Origin: Enterocloster lavalensis
GTDB taxonomy: Bacteria; Bacillota; Clostridia; Lachnospirales; Lachnospiraceae
Assembly (NCBI RefSeq): GCF_902364025.1
Contig: NZ_CABJCG010000008.1
Coordinates: 62,001-126,000 of the forward strand
Direction: 5' to 3'
Length of the DNA: 64,000 nucleotides
Of the stretch, positions 34,074 to 47,233 are shown one piece after another. Position numbers and translations under genes: made by a program. Numbering within the stretch: the first letter of the stretch is position 1; each line of letters begins with the position of its first letter. The notes under the pieces were generated by a model. It saw nothing but the letters and a program-made list of their open reading frames with translations, was not told the DNA's origin and did not search any database.

Positions 34074-34550
34074 ATGGATCACGATGAAAATAGAGAAGCG
34101 GACGTTCAGATCAAGGAGATATTGGATTACTATGGAGGTCGCGGGGACCGGGGCGCGCAGGAGACGGTGGTGGAAATGCTGCGGGAGCTGCAGGATGTGC
34201 AGGGGTTTTTAAGTCCGGGCATTCTGGCGGCAGCGGCGGAGACGGCAGGCGTGAAGGAGTCCACAATGCGGGCCATCTTAAAGCGCTTCCCCAGCCTGAA
34301 AACGGCCCCTTACCGCCACGAGATCGTGGTCTGCCTGGGGAAGAACTGCGGTGGGAGGAACATGGGGGTATTGCAGGAGCTGAGGCGGAGGCTTAAGACC
34401 GGACCGGACGGCATCTCCGCCGACGGGAACGTTAAGGTGAGCACGCGGTCCTGCCTGAAGTCCTGCCGGACCGCGCCGAATGTGATGGTGGATGGGGAAA
34501 TGTGTTCGGGGGAGAGTGCGGAGGGGATTTTGGGGAGGGTGGTGGGGTGA
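34074..34550 (+). CDS. Stand-alone NuoE-like [2Fe-2S] thioredoxin-fold protein
   Basis: 158 residues of the 24-kDa NADH-dehydrogenase/hydrogenase subunit family (NuoE, HydA-associated gamma subunits). A helical N-terminal part (GAQETVVEMLRELQDVQGFLSP) precedes a thioredoxin-like [2Fe-2S] domain. The four cluster cysteines are C87 and C92 (VCLGKNCGGR) and C127 and C131 (SCLKSC). No NuoF, hydrogenase or formate dehydrogenase gene is adjacent, so its electron partner lies elsewhere. A strong GGAGG lies about 12 bases upstream of the chosen ATG, slightly far. Confidence 0.85.
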   Translation: MDHDENREADVQIKEILDYYGGRGDRGAQETVVEMLRELQDVQGFLSPGILAAAAETAGVKESTMRAILKRFPSLKTAPYRHEIVVCLGKNCGGRNMGVLQELRRRLKTGPDGISADGNVKVSTRSCLKSCRTAPNVMVDGEMCSGESAEGILGRVVG

Positions 34551-34580
34551 GGAACCTCGTTTCTCCCTTGTTCTATCATA

Positions 34581-34638
34581 AAAAAATTGCTCTGGCTGTA
34601 GCGTGTTCTGTAAACGCTTATCAGCAGAGCAATTTTTT
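34581..34638. terminator. Bidirectional terminator after the NuoE-like gene
   Basis: AAAAAATTGCTCTG and CAGAGCAATTTTTT form a 14-bp perfect outer stem with a T6 run; an inner AGCGT/ACGCT pairing extends it. It serves the plus-strand NuoE-like gene and the minus-strand fragment at 34660. Confidence 0.85.
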
Positions 34639-34659
34639 GCAGATTTATCTGACTATTTA

Positions 34660-34940
34660 CTATTTTGATAAGATTGTCCAGGTTCCATTCCTTCGCGATC
34701 CAATTCTGCTCAAAATACCCTTTGATTTTAGATTTTTGATTGCGTAGCGTACTCCATCTGTCGTGATTCCAATGTTCATTGCAAGTTGCGTCTGTGTAAT
34801 ACTGGGATACACCCTGACTTCTTCTAGTATCCTTATTTCTGTCAGCGTCAAATTTATCGGTAGTTTATAGGTAGTTTTATCGGTAGTTCCACTACCGATT
34901 TCATAGTCGAAGGAATACATTTCATCGAGAGGAACAATCC
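34660..34940 (-). pseudogene. C-terminal winged-helix fragment of a COG2865-type ATP-binding regulator
   Basis: About 90 readable residues. A Thr/Asp/Lys-rich linker (GSGTTDKTTYKLP, encoded by repeats of ACTACCGATAAA) is followed by a winged helix (ITQTQLAMNIGITTDGVRYA, then NLKSKGILSRIGSRRNGTW). This is the typical C-terminal end of large AlbA_2/COG2865 proteins, which usually exceed 400 residues. The rest is missing: the open frame runs upstream into the AEC transporter gene in another frame. It is probably a deletion remnant, perhaps expressed from the internal ATG near 34920. Confidence 0.6.
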
Positions 34941-35864
34941 TCACAACACCACCCCCGCCAACAACGTCAATATCGGCATCGTAATCAAAGAAAAGATCGT
35001 AGTGCTGCAAAACGCCTCAGAGGCATATCGTGCGTTGCGGTTATATTTCAGAGCGAACAGAGTCGTCATAGCCCCTGTGGGGCAGGCGGCGCAGATGAAC
35101 ACCACAAAGGCGGCGGTACGGTCGGCCCGCAGCAGAATCAGCATAGCCAGGGTTACAAGGGGGATAATGATCAGCTTCACAAAGCCGATCCAATAGATCC
35201 GTGGATTCCTCATACTACCCCAAATATCCGATTCCGCCAGGTTCACCCCGGCGATCAGCATAGCCAGCGGCGTGTTCAGGGCGCTTAAGCTGGCCACCGG
35301 TCCGGCCAGCAGAGCCGGAAGCCGGATCTGGCTGAAAAACAGCAGCAGCCCCAGACCGATGGCGTAGATCGTGGGCGTGTTCAGATGCCCCAGACTCTCC
35401 CGCAGCGTGCCCTTTCCGCGCATCAGCGACACCCCGTGAGTCCACACCAGGGTATTAAACACCGTCAGATAGGCGGTGACATAGAACACCCCTTCCTTTC
35501 CCAGCACGCCCTCCACCAGGGGGATGCCGATAAACGCGCAGTTGGAATAGATGATCCCCATGCGCTCGATGGCCTCGTCCCGGCCGGAATCCGGCCGGAT
35601 CACCACATGGGCCACCAGCACGTCCAGCGCAAAGCTGATCCCCGAGAACAGCAGGCATAGCACCAGCCCCGTAAACAGCTCCGGCCGGTAATCAATCTGA
35701 TACGAGTTGATGATCAGACAGGGGCAGACCACCATCAGCAGCAGATTGGACAGCTTCTTGCTCATGGCCTCGTCCAAAAGCCCGGCCTTGCAGCTGAGAA
35801 TCCCGGCCAGAATCAGTATAAACATTTCCCCTATCTTTTCACATGTGGGCACTACAAGCTCCAT
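34941..35864 (-). CDS. AEC family transporter (first of two)
   Basis: 307-residue auxin-efflux-carrier-type membrane protein with about ten helices, in two inverted halves. Features are the N-terminal MFILILAGILSCKAGLLDEA, the central YSNCAFIGIPLVEGVLGKEG with the conserved N/P elements, and the ALNTPLAMLIAGVNLAESD stretch. Bacterial members move malate, malonate, lactate or similar anions. It follows the second AEC gene by 12 bp. The C-terminal codons abut the winged-helix remnant. Confidence 0.9.
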   Translation of the reverse strand: MELVVPTCEKIGEMFILILAGILSCKAGLLDEAMSKKLSNLLLMVVCPCLIINSYQIDYRPELFTGLVLCLLFSGISFALDVLVAHVVIRPDSGRDEAIERMGIIYSNCAFIGIPLVEGVLGKEGVFYVTAYLTVFNTLVWTHGVSLMRGKGTLRESLGHLNTPTIYAIGLGLLLFFSQIRLPALLAGPVASLSALNTPLAMLIAGVNLAESDIWGSMRNPRIYWIGFVKLIIIPLVTLAMLILLRADRTAAFVVFICAACPTGAMTTLFALKYNRNARYASEAFCSTTIFSLITMPILTLLAGVVL

Positions 35865-35876
35865 AAACAGCCTCCC

Positions 35877-36797
35877 TTATTGCGATAAATTCCACCGGAT
35901 CACCAGCGATGTGATCACGATAATCCCCGTCAGAATGGACAGGGACGAGATCACCCCCGCCTTCTCCGTATCCCCGCCGCAGCGCTGGGTATTGATCACC
36001 GTCATGGCGGAGACGGGGGCGAACACGATGAGCGCCAGGGTCTGCCGAACTGTCCGGGGCCAGGACGTGAGATAATAGATTCCCAGGGCGAAGACCGCAG
36101 CACAGCCGAAGCGGATGATCAGCGCCCGGGCAACGTCCCGCACCTGATCCCGCTCCAGCTTCAACTCAAAGGCCAGACCGATCATGAACATGGCCAGAAA
36201 CGCGTTTCCGCTCCCAAAGGCCGAGGCGATCCGATACACCGGCTCCGGCAAATGTACGTCCAGCACGTACAGCGCCAGCATGATCCCATAGACGTCAAAA
36301 GGCACGGAGGCGAACAGCCGGACTGCGAAAGCCCCCAGGCCCCGCTCCACCTGTTTTCCGCAGAAACCCGCCGCAAAGGCGTAGGTCAGCCCGGTGCACA
36401 TCAGGGCGTTTCCCGCGTCGAAGATGCAGGCCACAATGGTCCCCGCGTTGCCCAGAAAGCTTTGCAGGTAAGGCATGGCGAAGGTGCCAATGTTATAGCC
36501 CGAATAGTTCACGATATTGAAGGTCTGTTCCTCCCGGCTCTTCCGATAGGCGGCCAGATACCCGGCAAGCATCATGACAACATTGAGCCCGAAACCCAGA
36601 AACGCGGCAAGTACCAGGGAGAGATCCCGGGTGTAACCACCAAAACCGGCGACCACTGCCGCCGGAAGGGTGACGTTGAGGATCAGCTTCATCACAATCC
36701 GGTTGTCCTCCTTGCAAAATATCCCCGCCCGTTTCAAGGCATACGCGCACAAAATGATCAGGATAAAGCTGAGCGCTTTCACCAAAACTGTCTCCAT
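35877..36797 (-). CDS. AEC family transporter (second of two)
   Basis: 306-residue AEC-type carrier, more distant from its neighbour than a recent duplicate would be. Helices begin at VKALSFILIILCAYALKRAGIF; the conserved region reads NYSGYNIGTFAMPYLQSFLG; the second half has GNAFLAMFMIGLAFELKLERD. The start was moved to the ATG at 36797 behind GAGGAAAGCAGGG; the longer frame has a Cys/Val-rich lead with no support. Paired AEC genes may form one operon of organic-anion carriers; the substrate is unknown. Confidence 0.88.
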   Translation of the reverse strand: METVLVKALSFILIILCAYALKRAGIFCKEDNRIVMKLILNVTLPAAVVAGFGGYTRDLSLVLAAFLGFGLNVVMMLAGYLAAYRKSREEQTFNIVNYSGYNIGTFAMPYLQSFLGNAGTIVACIFDAGNALMCTGLTYAFAAGFCGKQVERGLGAFAVRLFASVPFDVYGIMLALYVLDVHLPEPVYRIASAFGSGNAFLAMFMIGLAFELKLERDQVRDVARALIIRFGCAAVFALGIYYLTSWPRTVRQTLALIVFAPVSAMTVINTQRCGGDTEKAGVISSLSILTGIIVITSLVIRWNLSQ

Positions 36798-36887
36798 TGC
36801 CGTTTCCCTGCTTTCCTCTATTTTCCACCGTTTTCCCGGCAGGCCGTTTAAAATCGACGGGTACACACAAACCCAAACGCACAAAGA

Positions 36888-36918
36888 CCGGCGCGCCCGG
36901 TTTTATACGGCACGCCGG
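36888..36918 (-). terminator. Weak terminator-like hairpin after the GH1 operon
   Basis: CCGGCGCGCC region pairs with GGCACGCCGG (one G-U) on the minus strand, followed by TCTTTG. The T-run is poor. It lies about 80 bp past the last GH1 gene and about 90 bp upstream of the AEC genes. Confidence 0.4.
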
Positions 36919-36997
36919 CCCGGCAATTTGTACGCGGCCACCGCTTTTATATCCCGGGCGGCCCCGTTCCCGTTCAATACGCCATTGAACTGTTATG

Positions 36998-41363
<4,366 letters not shown>

Positions 41364-41428
41364 TTAAATTACCTCGCTTTCAGAATTTTGAAAAATACTC
41401 CCCTTTTTAGATTCAGGTATCCACAGTC

Positions 41429-42706
41429 TTACGCCTCCGTGGCGGCCTGCTTGTTGGAGATCAGCACAAAGGGCGCCCAGGTAAAGGTGCAGACGGCTAA
41501 AATGACAATCTGGACCACCACTCCCTGCCAGCCGTGCCCGATGATCGCGGAGAGGATTACCGGCACGCCGAAGGGTACATCTACCGTGTTGCAGGGCAAA
41601 AAACCGATGCTGGTGGCGAACATTGCGATTGCCGTGGAAATACCGGAGTTAAAGATAAAGGGAATCGCAAAGGTGGGGTTGAGCACCAGCGGAAGTCCGA
41701 ACACGATGGGCTCGGAGATACCGCACAGGCCCGGAAGGAAGGACAGCTTGGCGATCATGCGGTGGTCCTCCCGCTTGGAGAACAGGAAGATCGCAAAAAT
41801 CAGCGACAGGGTAATTCCGGCGCCGCCGGTTACCACAAAGTTCAGCCAGAAGCCGTAGGTCACCGGCTGGGTTGCCACCTGTCCCGCGCCCACAGCCGCC
41901 ACGTTGGCCGCGATGGCGGCCGCCATCAACGGATTGCGGATGGGGGAAATGACCAGTCCGCCGTGGATCCCTAAGAACCAGAACAGCTGTGAGATCACAA
42001 CGATGGCGATGATTCCCGCCGGACTCTGGAAAATCGCCTCCAGCGGAGCCTGAACGATCTGGTAAATCCACTCGTTGATGTGAGCGCCTGAAACCATCTT
42101 GAACATAATTCCTGCCACGGAGGTCAGGGTCAGCGAGATGAAAATGGGGATCAGCACGTTGAAAGATGTTGCGATACCCGCAGGAACCGCCGGAGGCATT
42201 TTGATTTTAATCTTGTCAATCTTGATCAGAGCCGAAAACAGCTCCGTCACCAGCACCGCCATGATCATTCCGATAAACAGCCCCTGCGCGCCCAGAGTGG
42301 TCCCGGCCAGGCCGGCTGTGGACTGCTCTCCCAGTGTCACGGACTGGGGCACCACGGAGATATAGGCTGCAACCGCAACCACTCCGGTTATGTACTCCGG
42401 CACTTTGTTGTGTTTTGCCAGATTCATTGCAATCAGAAAGATGATCGGAACCGCCATAAAGGACATGGTGCAGAAGTTCAGCGCCGCAAATGCGGGTTTT
42501 AAATTAGCCAGCCACGGTATCCACTTGGCCAGTCCCGTGGTGTCGGAAGCGATCAGCGCATTTAACAATGTGCCGAAGGAACCCACGATTACGAAGGGCA
42601 TGAACACGGTAAACGCATTTTTGATACTGGACAGATACTTGTTGTCGTCCACTTTCTCGGCCACGACCATCAGGCCGTCCTGAAACTTGTCGGAAAATCC
42701 TGCCAT
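41429..42706 (-). CDS. PTS lactose/cellobiose-family EIIC permease
   Basis: 425-residue membrane component of the glucose-superfamily Lac/Cel group. N-terminal FMPFVIVGSFGTLLNALIAS, the central FWFLGIHGGLVISPIRNPLMAA (the loop with the conserved GIHG that binds sugar), and SFLPGLCGISEPIVFGLPLVLNP are diagnostic. It imports and, with EIIA/EIIB, phosphorylates a beta-glucoside. It lies 27 bp after EIIB. Confidence 0.94.
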   Translation of the reverse strand: MAGFSDKFQDGLMVVAEKVDDNKYLSSIKNAFTVFMPFVIVGSFGTLLNALIASDTTGLAKWIPWLANLKPAFAALNFCTMSFMAVPIIFLIAMNLAKHNKVPEYITGVVAVAAYISVVPQSVTLGEQSTAGLAGTTLGAQGLFIGMIMAVLVTELFSALIKIDKIKIKMPPAVPAGIATSFNVLIPIFISLTLTSVAGIMFKMVSGAHINEWIYQIVQAPLEAIFQSPAGIIAIVVISQLFWFLGIHGGLVISPIRNPLMAAAIAANVAAVGAGQVATQPVTYGFWLNFVVTGGAGITLSLIFAIFLFSKREDHRMIAKLSFLPGLCGISEPIVFGLPLVLNPTFAIPFIFNSGISTAIAMFATSIGFLPCNTVDVPFGVPVILSAIIGHGWQGVVVQIVILAVCTFTWAPFVLISNKQAATEA

Positions 42707-42733
42707 AATTATTTCTCCCCTTATCTGTTTAGT

Positions 42734-43048
42734 TTACTTTCCCGCCGCCAGCTCTTCCGCCTGCTTTAGCACTGCGGCTCCGTCGCATCTGCCGTAGGAC
42801 ACCGGATCAATCACAGCCACCGGCGCTTTGCCGTCCACGATCTTGTTGACCTTGCGCATAATGTGGCGAACCTGGGGCCCCAAAAGCAGCACGTCGAAAT
42901 TTCCCAGCTCTGCTTCAATCTCCCCCTGCTCCACGGCCCAGATCTTGTAGTCCGACTTTCCCTGCGCCTTGGCGGCTTCCTCCATTTTGCTCACTACCAG
43001 AGACGTGGACATTCCTGCACAACAAGCTAACATGATATTCATTTTCAT
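42734..43048 (-). CDS. PTS lactose/cellobiose-family EIIB
   Basis: 104 residues. The phosphocysteine is Cys 9 within IMLACCAGMSTSLVVSKM (a second Cys follows at 10). The rest fits the P-loop-like fold: DVLLLGPQVRHIMRKV. It transfers phosphate from EIIA to the sugar in EIIC. It lies 22 bp after EIIA, with an AGGAGGAATG ribosome region. Confidence 0.93.
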   Translation of the reverse strand: MKMNIMLACCAGMSTSLVVSKMEEAAKAQGKSDYKIWAVEQGEIEAELGNFDVLLLGPQVRHIMRKVNKIVDGKAPVAVIDPVSYGRCDGAAVLKQAEELAAGK

Positions 43049-43070
43049 TCCTCCTGAAATTTGTTTTATT

Positions 43071-43421
43071 TTAATTGGTTTCGTTTCCCTGTTTCATCTG
43101 CAGCTTCATCTCCGACATCTGCCGGTACAGCTCCACAAATTGCTCCGCCAGGTCCTTGGCCAGTATGGCCATAGTCAGGTGGTCCTGGGCGTGGACCAGA
43201 ATAATATTCACATCCACGGGATTGCCCGCCGCCTCCTGCTGGATCATGTCGATCTGCGCCTGATGGGCCGCCCGCATCTCCGTCTCAGCTTCCCGCAAGC
43301 GTTCCTCCGCCTCCGCAAAATCCCCATCCTTTGCAGCCTCAATGGCCATCAGGGCGGCGGATTTGGAATTTCCCGCGTTCATAATGATCTGAAACGCCCC
43401 TGCATACTTGGTTTCATCCAT
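43071..43421 (-). CDS. PTS lactose/cellobiose-family EIIA
   Basis: 116 residues, trimeric helical EIIA. The start is the ATG at 43421; longer open frames extend into the regulator gene in another frame and are spurious. The phospho-acceptor is His 77 in IILVHAQDHLTMAI; the N-terminal IIMNAGNSKSAALMAIEAAK is the family signature. It starts 5 bp after the regulator stop, so regulator, EIIA, EIIB, EIIC and three GH1 genes are one transcription unit. Confidence 0.94.
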   Translation of the reverse strand: MDETKYAGAFQIIMNAGNSKSAALMAIEAAKDGDFAEAEERLREAETEMRAAHQAQIDMIQQEAAGNPVDVNIILVHAQDHLTMAILAKDLAEQFVELYRQMSEMKLQMKQGNETN

Positions 43422-43426
43422 TTTTG

Positions 43427-45373
43427 TTACCCTCCGTTTTGATTTTCTGATTTTTCCAAAAGCTCCAGCAGCATATCGTAGGTCTGCGTCCGGATCAGCC
43501 TGCTGATGGCGTCTGCGTCCGTCAGCATCTTTGTCATCCCCTGGTAAAATGCCTGCAGGTTCTTGTTCTTCCGGTTGGAAATGGAGACCAGGAAGATCAC
43601 CTGCACGTCCTGGTCGCCCCACCGGATCGGTTCGTCGAGAATTCCCACGCAGACAAAGGTTTCCTCGCTGATGGCCTTCCAGGGATGGGGCATGGCCACC
43701 AGATTGCCGAAGGCCGTCCGGGCCGCCTTCTCCCGCTTGACCACCAGCTTCCAGAACTGGTCTGTCAGCCCCTTGACCGCCATCACCTGATGGCACAAAA
43801 ACTTTGAGACGTCGTGAGGATTGTCGAACTTCAGGTGGCTGAAAAACAGCTCTTCATCAAAATACGCCATCAGCGGGACGTCGTCCCCTCCCTTTCTGCG
43901 AAGCACCTTTTTCATGTTCTGGATATCCGCCGATTCCAGGAAATATTTGACCTCCTGGACCGGCACCGGCACATTTTCCCGGATGGGAACGGTGGTGAAC
44001 ACATAGTCGATATCCGTGAAATCCACTTTTTTTACGTTGGAGACGTCGCAGGTCTCAATGCGCCCCACATAGGAGCCGAACTCCTGGCGGTAGCGGTAGT
44101 GCAACAGCTGGGCGCTGCCCTTTCCCGAAGCACAGACGATCAGTATGTTCTTTTTGGGAAGCTCCGTGTTCTGCCGCTCGATGGCCAATGCAAAGGCCAG
44201 AGCCAGATATCCCACCTCGTCGTCCTTCAGCTCATGCCCGTAGCGCTCCGTCAGGATGGAGGACGAGTGGAGGGCAATGGCGTAGGCCATGGGAAACCGT
44301 GCTTTGATATCCTTTAACAGCGGATTTTTCAGCTTCATGTTGTACTGAAGCCGGACGGCCAGGGGGACGATGTGCTGGGCCAGGTTCATTCTCAGCTCCA
44401 GGTCGCTCCTAAAGTCGAAGAGAAACGCCTCGTAAACAGCATCCAGCATCTGGGAAACCACTTCCCAGGTCTCCTCGCTGATCACCTGGCTCCCCGCTTC
44501 CCCCGTCCGCTCCTGCTCCGGCAGGAACAGGGACCGCTTGCCCGCCAGATGGATTGCTATGTAGGCGATCTCCTGGTCGGGAAATCGGATATCAAAGCTT
44601 TGGTTGAGTCGTTCGGTAATCTTCTGCGCGATCCGGTACTCCTTGCTGCGGCGAATCCGCTCCTGTCGCTCCTCGTCCAGGGGCACATAACAGTTTTCCC
44701 GTATACGCTGGACCGCGATACAGATGTGGACGATCAGGTTCTGGTAGGCCACCGAGTTTACGGTAAAATTTTCCGTGTCGATGACCTCCGCCACACAACC
44801 TGCCACCCGCTTCATGTGCTCCTGGTCTGCGGCTTCTCCCCCTGCCAGCGCCTCGCTCTCTTTTCCGATAATAATATTGGCGATGCAAAGGCGGCGATTG
44901 AATTCCGTTCCCTCGATACGGATTCCGTAATTAGGTCGTTTGGCCAGCTTCAGGCTGTAGGCTTCCAAAATCTTTTCCACCTCTTTCAAATCCGCGGATA
45001 TGGTTTTCCTGGAAATATAGAGGATATCGCTGAGAGCGTCCATGGTCACATAATCCCTCCGGCTGAGCAGATCGTTCAACAGGTATTCCACCCGCTCCTC
45101 CGATGTGGACGGAACCTGGCCGGACGTGTGGGTCCGGGCCGTCAGCTGTTTCAGCCGGTTGTCAAACGCCTCCTGATCCGTGATGTCCAGGAAGTAACCG
45201 CAGCCGTGTTTGGAACGGATCTGCGCCCCGTGGCCGTCAAACCAGTCATTCCATTCCTTGATGTAATTGCGGATGGTTTTCGTGCTGACCTTCAGCTTCC
45301 CTGCCAGCGCCTCCGCAGTCTCTGTGCCGCATTCCTTCAAACATACGGTCAAAGGAACCAGCTTTTTCTCCAT
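43427..45373 (-). CDS. PRD-containing transcriptional activator (LicR/MtlR type)
   Basis: 648-residue PTS-controlled activator: an N-terminal helix-turn-helix pair (TAEALAGKLKVSTKTIRNYI; LSDILYISRKTISADLKEV), two PTS regulation domains (about 185-290 and 300-410) with the usual histidines (IAIHLAGK, HSSSILTERYGHELKDDEVGYL), an EIIB-like domain with Cys in NILIVCASGKGSAQLL (about 415-500), and a C-terminal EIIA-mannitol-like domain with His in LVAMPHPWKAISEE. Activity would depend on phosphorylation state of the cognate PTS. As first gene of the operon it likely activates it; an inverted repeat at 45440-45462 may be its site (inference). Confidence 0.93.
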   Translation of the reverse strand: MEKKLVPLTVCLKECGTETAEALAGKLKVSTKTIRNYIKEWNDWFDGHGAQIRSKHGCGYFLDITDQEAFDNRLKQLTARTHTSGQVPSTSEERVEYLLNDLLSRRDYVTMDALSDILYISRKTISADLKEVEKILEAYSLKLAKRPNYGIRIEGTEFNRRLCIANIIIGKESEALAGGEAADQEHMKRVAGCVAEVIDTENFTVNSVAYQNLIVHICIAVQRIRENCYVPLDEERQERIRRSKEYRIAQKITERLNQSFDIRFPDQEIAYIAIHLAGKRSLFLPEQERTGEAGSQVISEETWEVVSQMLDAVYEAFLFDFRSDLELRMNLAQHIVPLAVRLQYNMKLKNPLLKDIKARFPMAYAIALHSSSILTERYGHELKDDEVGYLALAFALAIERQNTELPKKNILIVCASGKGSAQLLHYRYRQEFGSYVGRIETCDVSNVKKVDFTDIDYVFTTVPIRENVPVPVQEVKYFLESADIQNMKKVLRRKGGDDVPLMAYFDEELFFSHLKFDNPHDVSKFLCHQVMAVKGLTDQFWKLVVKREKAARTAFGNLVAMPHPWKAISEETFVCVGILDEPIRWGDQDVQVIFLVSISNRKNKNLQAFYQGMTKMLTDADAISRLIRTQTYDMLLELLEKSENQNGG

Positions 45374-45439
45374 CCGGGCACCCCCTCTCTGAATCTGAAC
45401 TCAGTATAATCATTGTGAAAGCCAAACTCCACCCCCACT

Positions 45440-45462
45440 TTTTCCACAAGGGAAGTGGAAAA
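45440..45462. promoter_or_regulatory. Inverted repeat upstream of the PRD regulator operon
   Basis: TTTTCCAC, a 7-nt spacer and GTGGAAAA form a perfect 8-bp dyad. TATA-rich DNA (TATAATATATAA on the plus strand) follows at 45469-45480. It lies 67 bp upstream of the activator start, within a 258-bp gap (45374-45631) that shows no gene. Confidence 0.5.
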
Positions 45463-45631
45463 TGCTTCTATAATATATAATTTTATCTAAAATGGGTGGG
45501 GATTCATAGGCAAATGTGACAAAAAAAGAAAGCAAGACTGGGTGACAGGCGCTATTGGAAATGGTACAATTAAGAAAACATGATGTTTGTCCTCAGACTG
45601 GCATCTGTTATAGAAAGAAGGTGCCCCACAT

Positions 45632-47050
45632 TTGACCTCCACCCCCTCCCCTCTCACACTGTTTTACGCCTGGCTTCTGCTGCTTCTCTTCCTGGTCGGT
45701 TTCTTCGGCCTGATTCAGGAATTCCTGCTATGGAAACGGGCCCGGAAATGGCGGGGAGCCGCCACGGGAACCGTGGTGGAAATCCGCAAGAATTACCGCT
45801 ACCGCGGGCTTTTTGTCAAGCGGTGGTACGAGTATCCGGTGATCGCCTACAAGGCTGGTTCCCGCTCCTTCCGCCAGGAATATCCCCGCAGGAAGCGGGA
45901 GCTGGGATACTATGAGCCGGGCGAGCAATACCCCCTGATCTATAATGAGGACAATCCCGGTGAATTCGCCTTCGGCGACACGTTCTCCGGTTTTTTCTAC
46001 TATGCCGGGCAGGCGCTCATGCTGGCCGTGACCATTATCTCCCTGTACTACTCCGCCCATTTCTTCATGAACCATTACCTGGACACCCACGAGCTGCTCT
46101 GGGAGGAGCAGACCTGGGCCGATCTGGAAAGGCCGCTGGCTGCGTACCAGGGTATGGAATTTTCCAATCTTTGCAACTACACCATCGACAACCTGGACAC
46201 CCGGCTGGAGGAGGATGTGGAACATTTCCGGCGGGTGGGCGGGATGGTTGAAGCGCAGAGGGACGGGAAACACGATGAGACTTACCAAAACCGCTACCGC
46301 GCCTCCGCCGTTGCGGCCGCGGACTCCCTGGGCGGAACATTTTCCGGGATCGTGGGGGCATTTTTTGAGGAATGCGGGCTGGAGGGCCAGCGGGAAGCCG
46401 TGTACCAATCCGCCTACGCCGGTTTCCTGGAGCGGGTTTGTCCCGACGCCGCTCCCGCTCCGGGCTTATATTCCCTGGATGAGCTGCTGATTCTGGTAAA
46501 TTTTATCCACGACTCAGGGCTGAACCCTTACGAGTACCGGGACGACCCGGAGGAGAGCATCGGGCTGTCCCTGGCTGTGTCCTACGCCAGGCTGGACGCT
46601 GAACTGGCCCTTTCCGGGGGCGATGAGACGATCCGAACAGCTGTGTCCGACTGTTTCCCCGGCTATGTTTCCCTCTATCTGGATCAGATCGACCTGCATG
46701 TGCTGGAAAACCGCAAGAAATACGGAAAGGAGCATTACACCCGGCTGAACCGGGAGGCCATCTTCTCCGTCTACTCGTACACGGCCGCGCGCTACCAGGG
46801 TCCGGATTCCTTTGAGACAGCCCTGTGGGAGGGCTCGGTGTTCGCCCGGGAGCAGATGACCGCCCGGATGCAGGCGGACCCGGCGCTGCGGGGGCTGGTA
46901 AGGTACGGGGCGGAAAATAATCCGCTGGCTGAGTTTGACGCCGGGATGGACAAGGAAACCTTTCTCAGTTCCCGTGAGCGGGGCACATACCAAAGTCCGC
47001 TGTACCATTTGCAGGATTGGCGGGAACTGATGGAGGATTTAGATGATTGA
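45632..47050 (+). CDS. Membrane protein with DUF3592-like N-terminal domain, unknown function
   Basis: 472 residues. Two transmembrane helices (about 9-28 and 122-145) bracket a beta-rich domain resembling DUF3592 (ATGTVVEIRKNYRYRGLFVK, VIAYKAGSRSFRQEY, YEPGEQYPLIYNED). The remaining ~320 residues are soluble, helical and acidic, with no family I recognise. The start is TTG at 45632 behind GAAAGAAGG, since no ATG lies near the hydrophobic N-terminus. It is a single gene between the PTS operon (divergent) and the two-component system; the rest of its role is unknown. Confidence 0.75.
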   Translation: MTSTPSPLTLFYAWLLLLLFLVGFFGLIQEFLLWKRARKWRGAATGTVVEIRKNYRYRGLFVKRWYEYPVIAYKAGSRSFRQEYPRRKRELGYYEPGEQYPLIYNEDNPGEFAFGDTFSGFFYYAGQALMLAVTIISLYYSAHFFMNHYLDTHELLWEEQTWADLERPLAAYQGMEFSNLCNYTIDNLDTRLEEDVEHFRRVGGMVEAQRDGKHDETYQNRYRASAVAAADSLGGTFSGIVGAFFEECGLEGQREAVYQSAYAGFLERVCPDAAPAPGLYSLDELLILVNFIHDSGLNPYEYRDDPEESIGLSLAVSYARLDAELALSGGDETIRTAVSDCFPGYVSLYLDQIDLHVLENRKKYGKEHYTRLNREAIFSVYSYTAARYQGPDSFETALWEGSVFAREQMTARMQADPALRGLVRYGAENNPLAEFDAGMDKETFLSSRERGTYQSPLYHLQDWRELMEDLDD

Positions 47051-47233
47051 CGGGACGCCTGGGGCGTTTCCGGGCAGGGCTGCCGGTCTGACCCACAAAA
47101 GTTGAAATTCCCGGTTTTCATCAGCTCCGATTTGCGGTAGAATGTGTCATAAGGATTTTTTGAAACAGGAGGGGAACGCGCCGGATTCACCGCGCAATTT
47201 CCTCTCCGCAAACGCGCCTGAGGAGATAATCTC

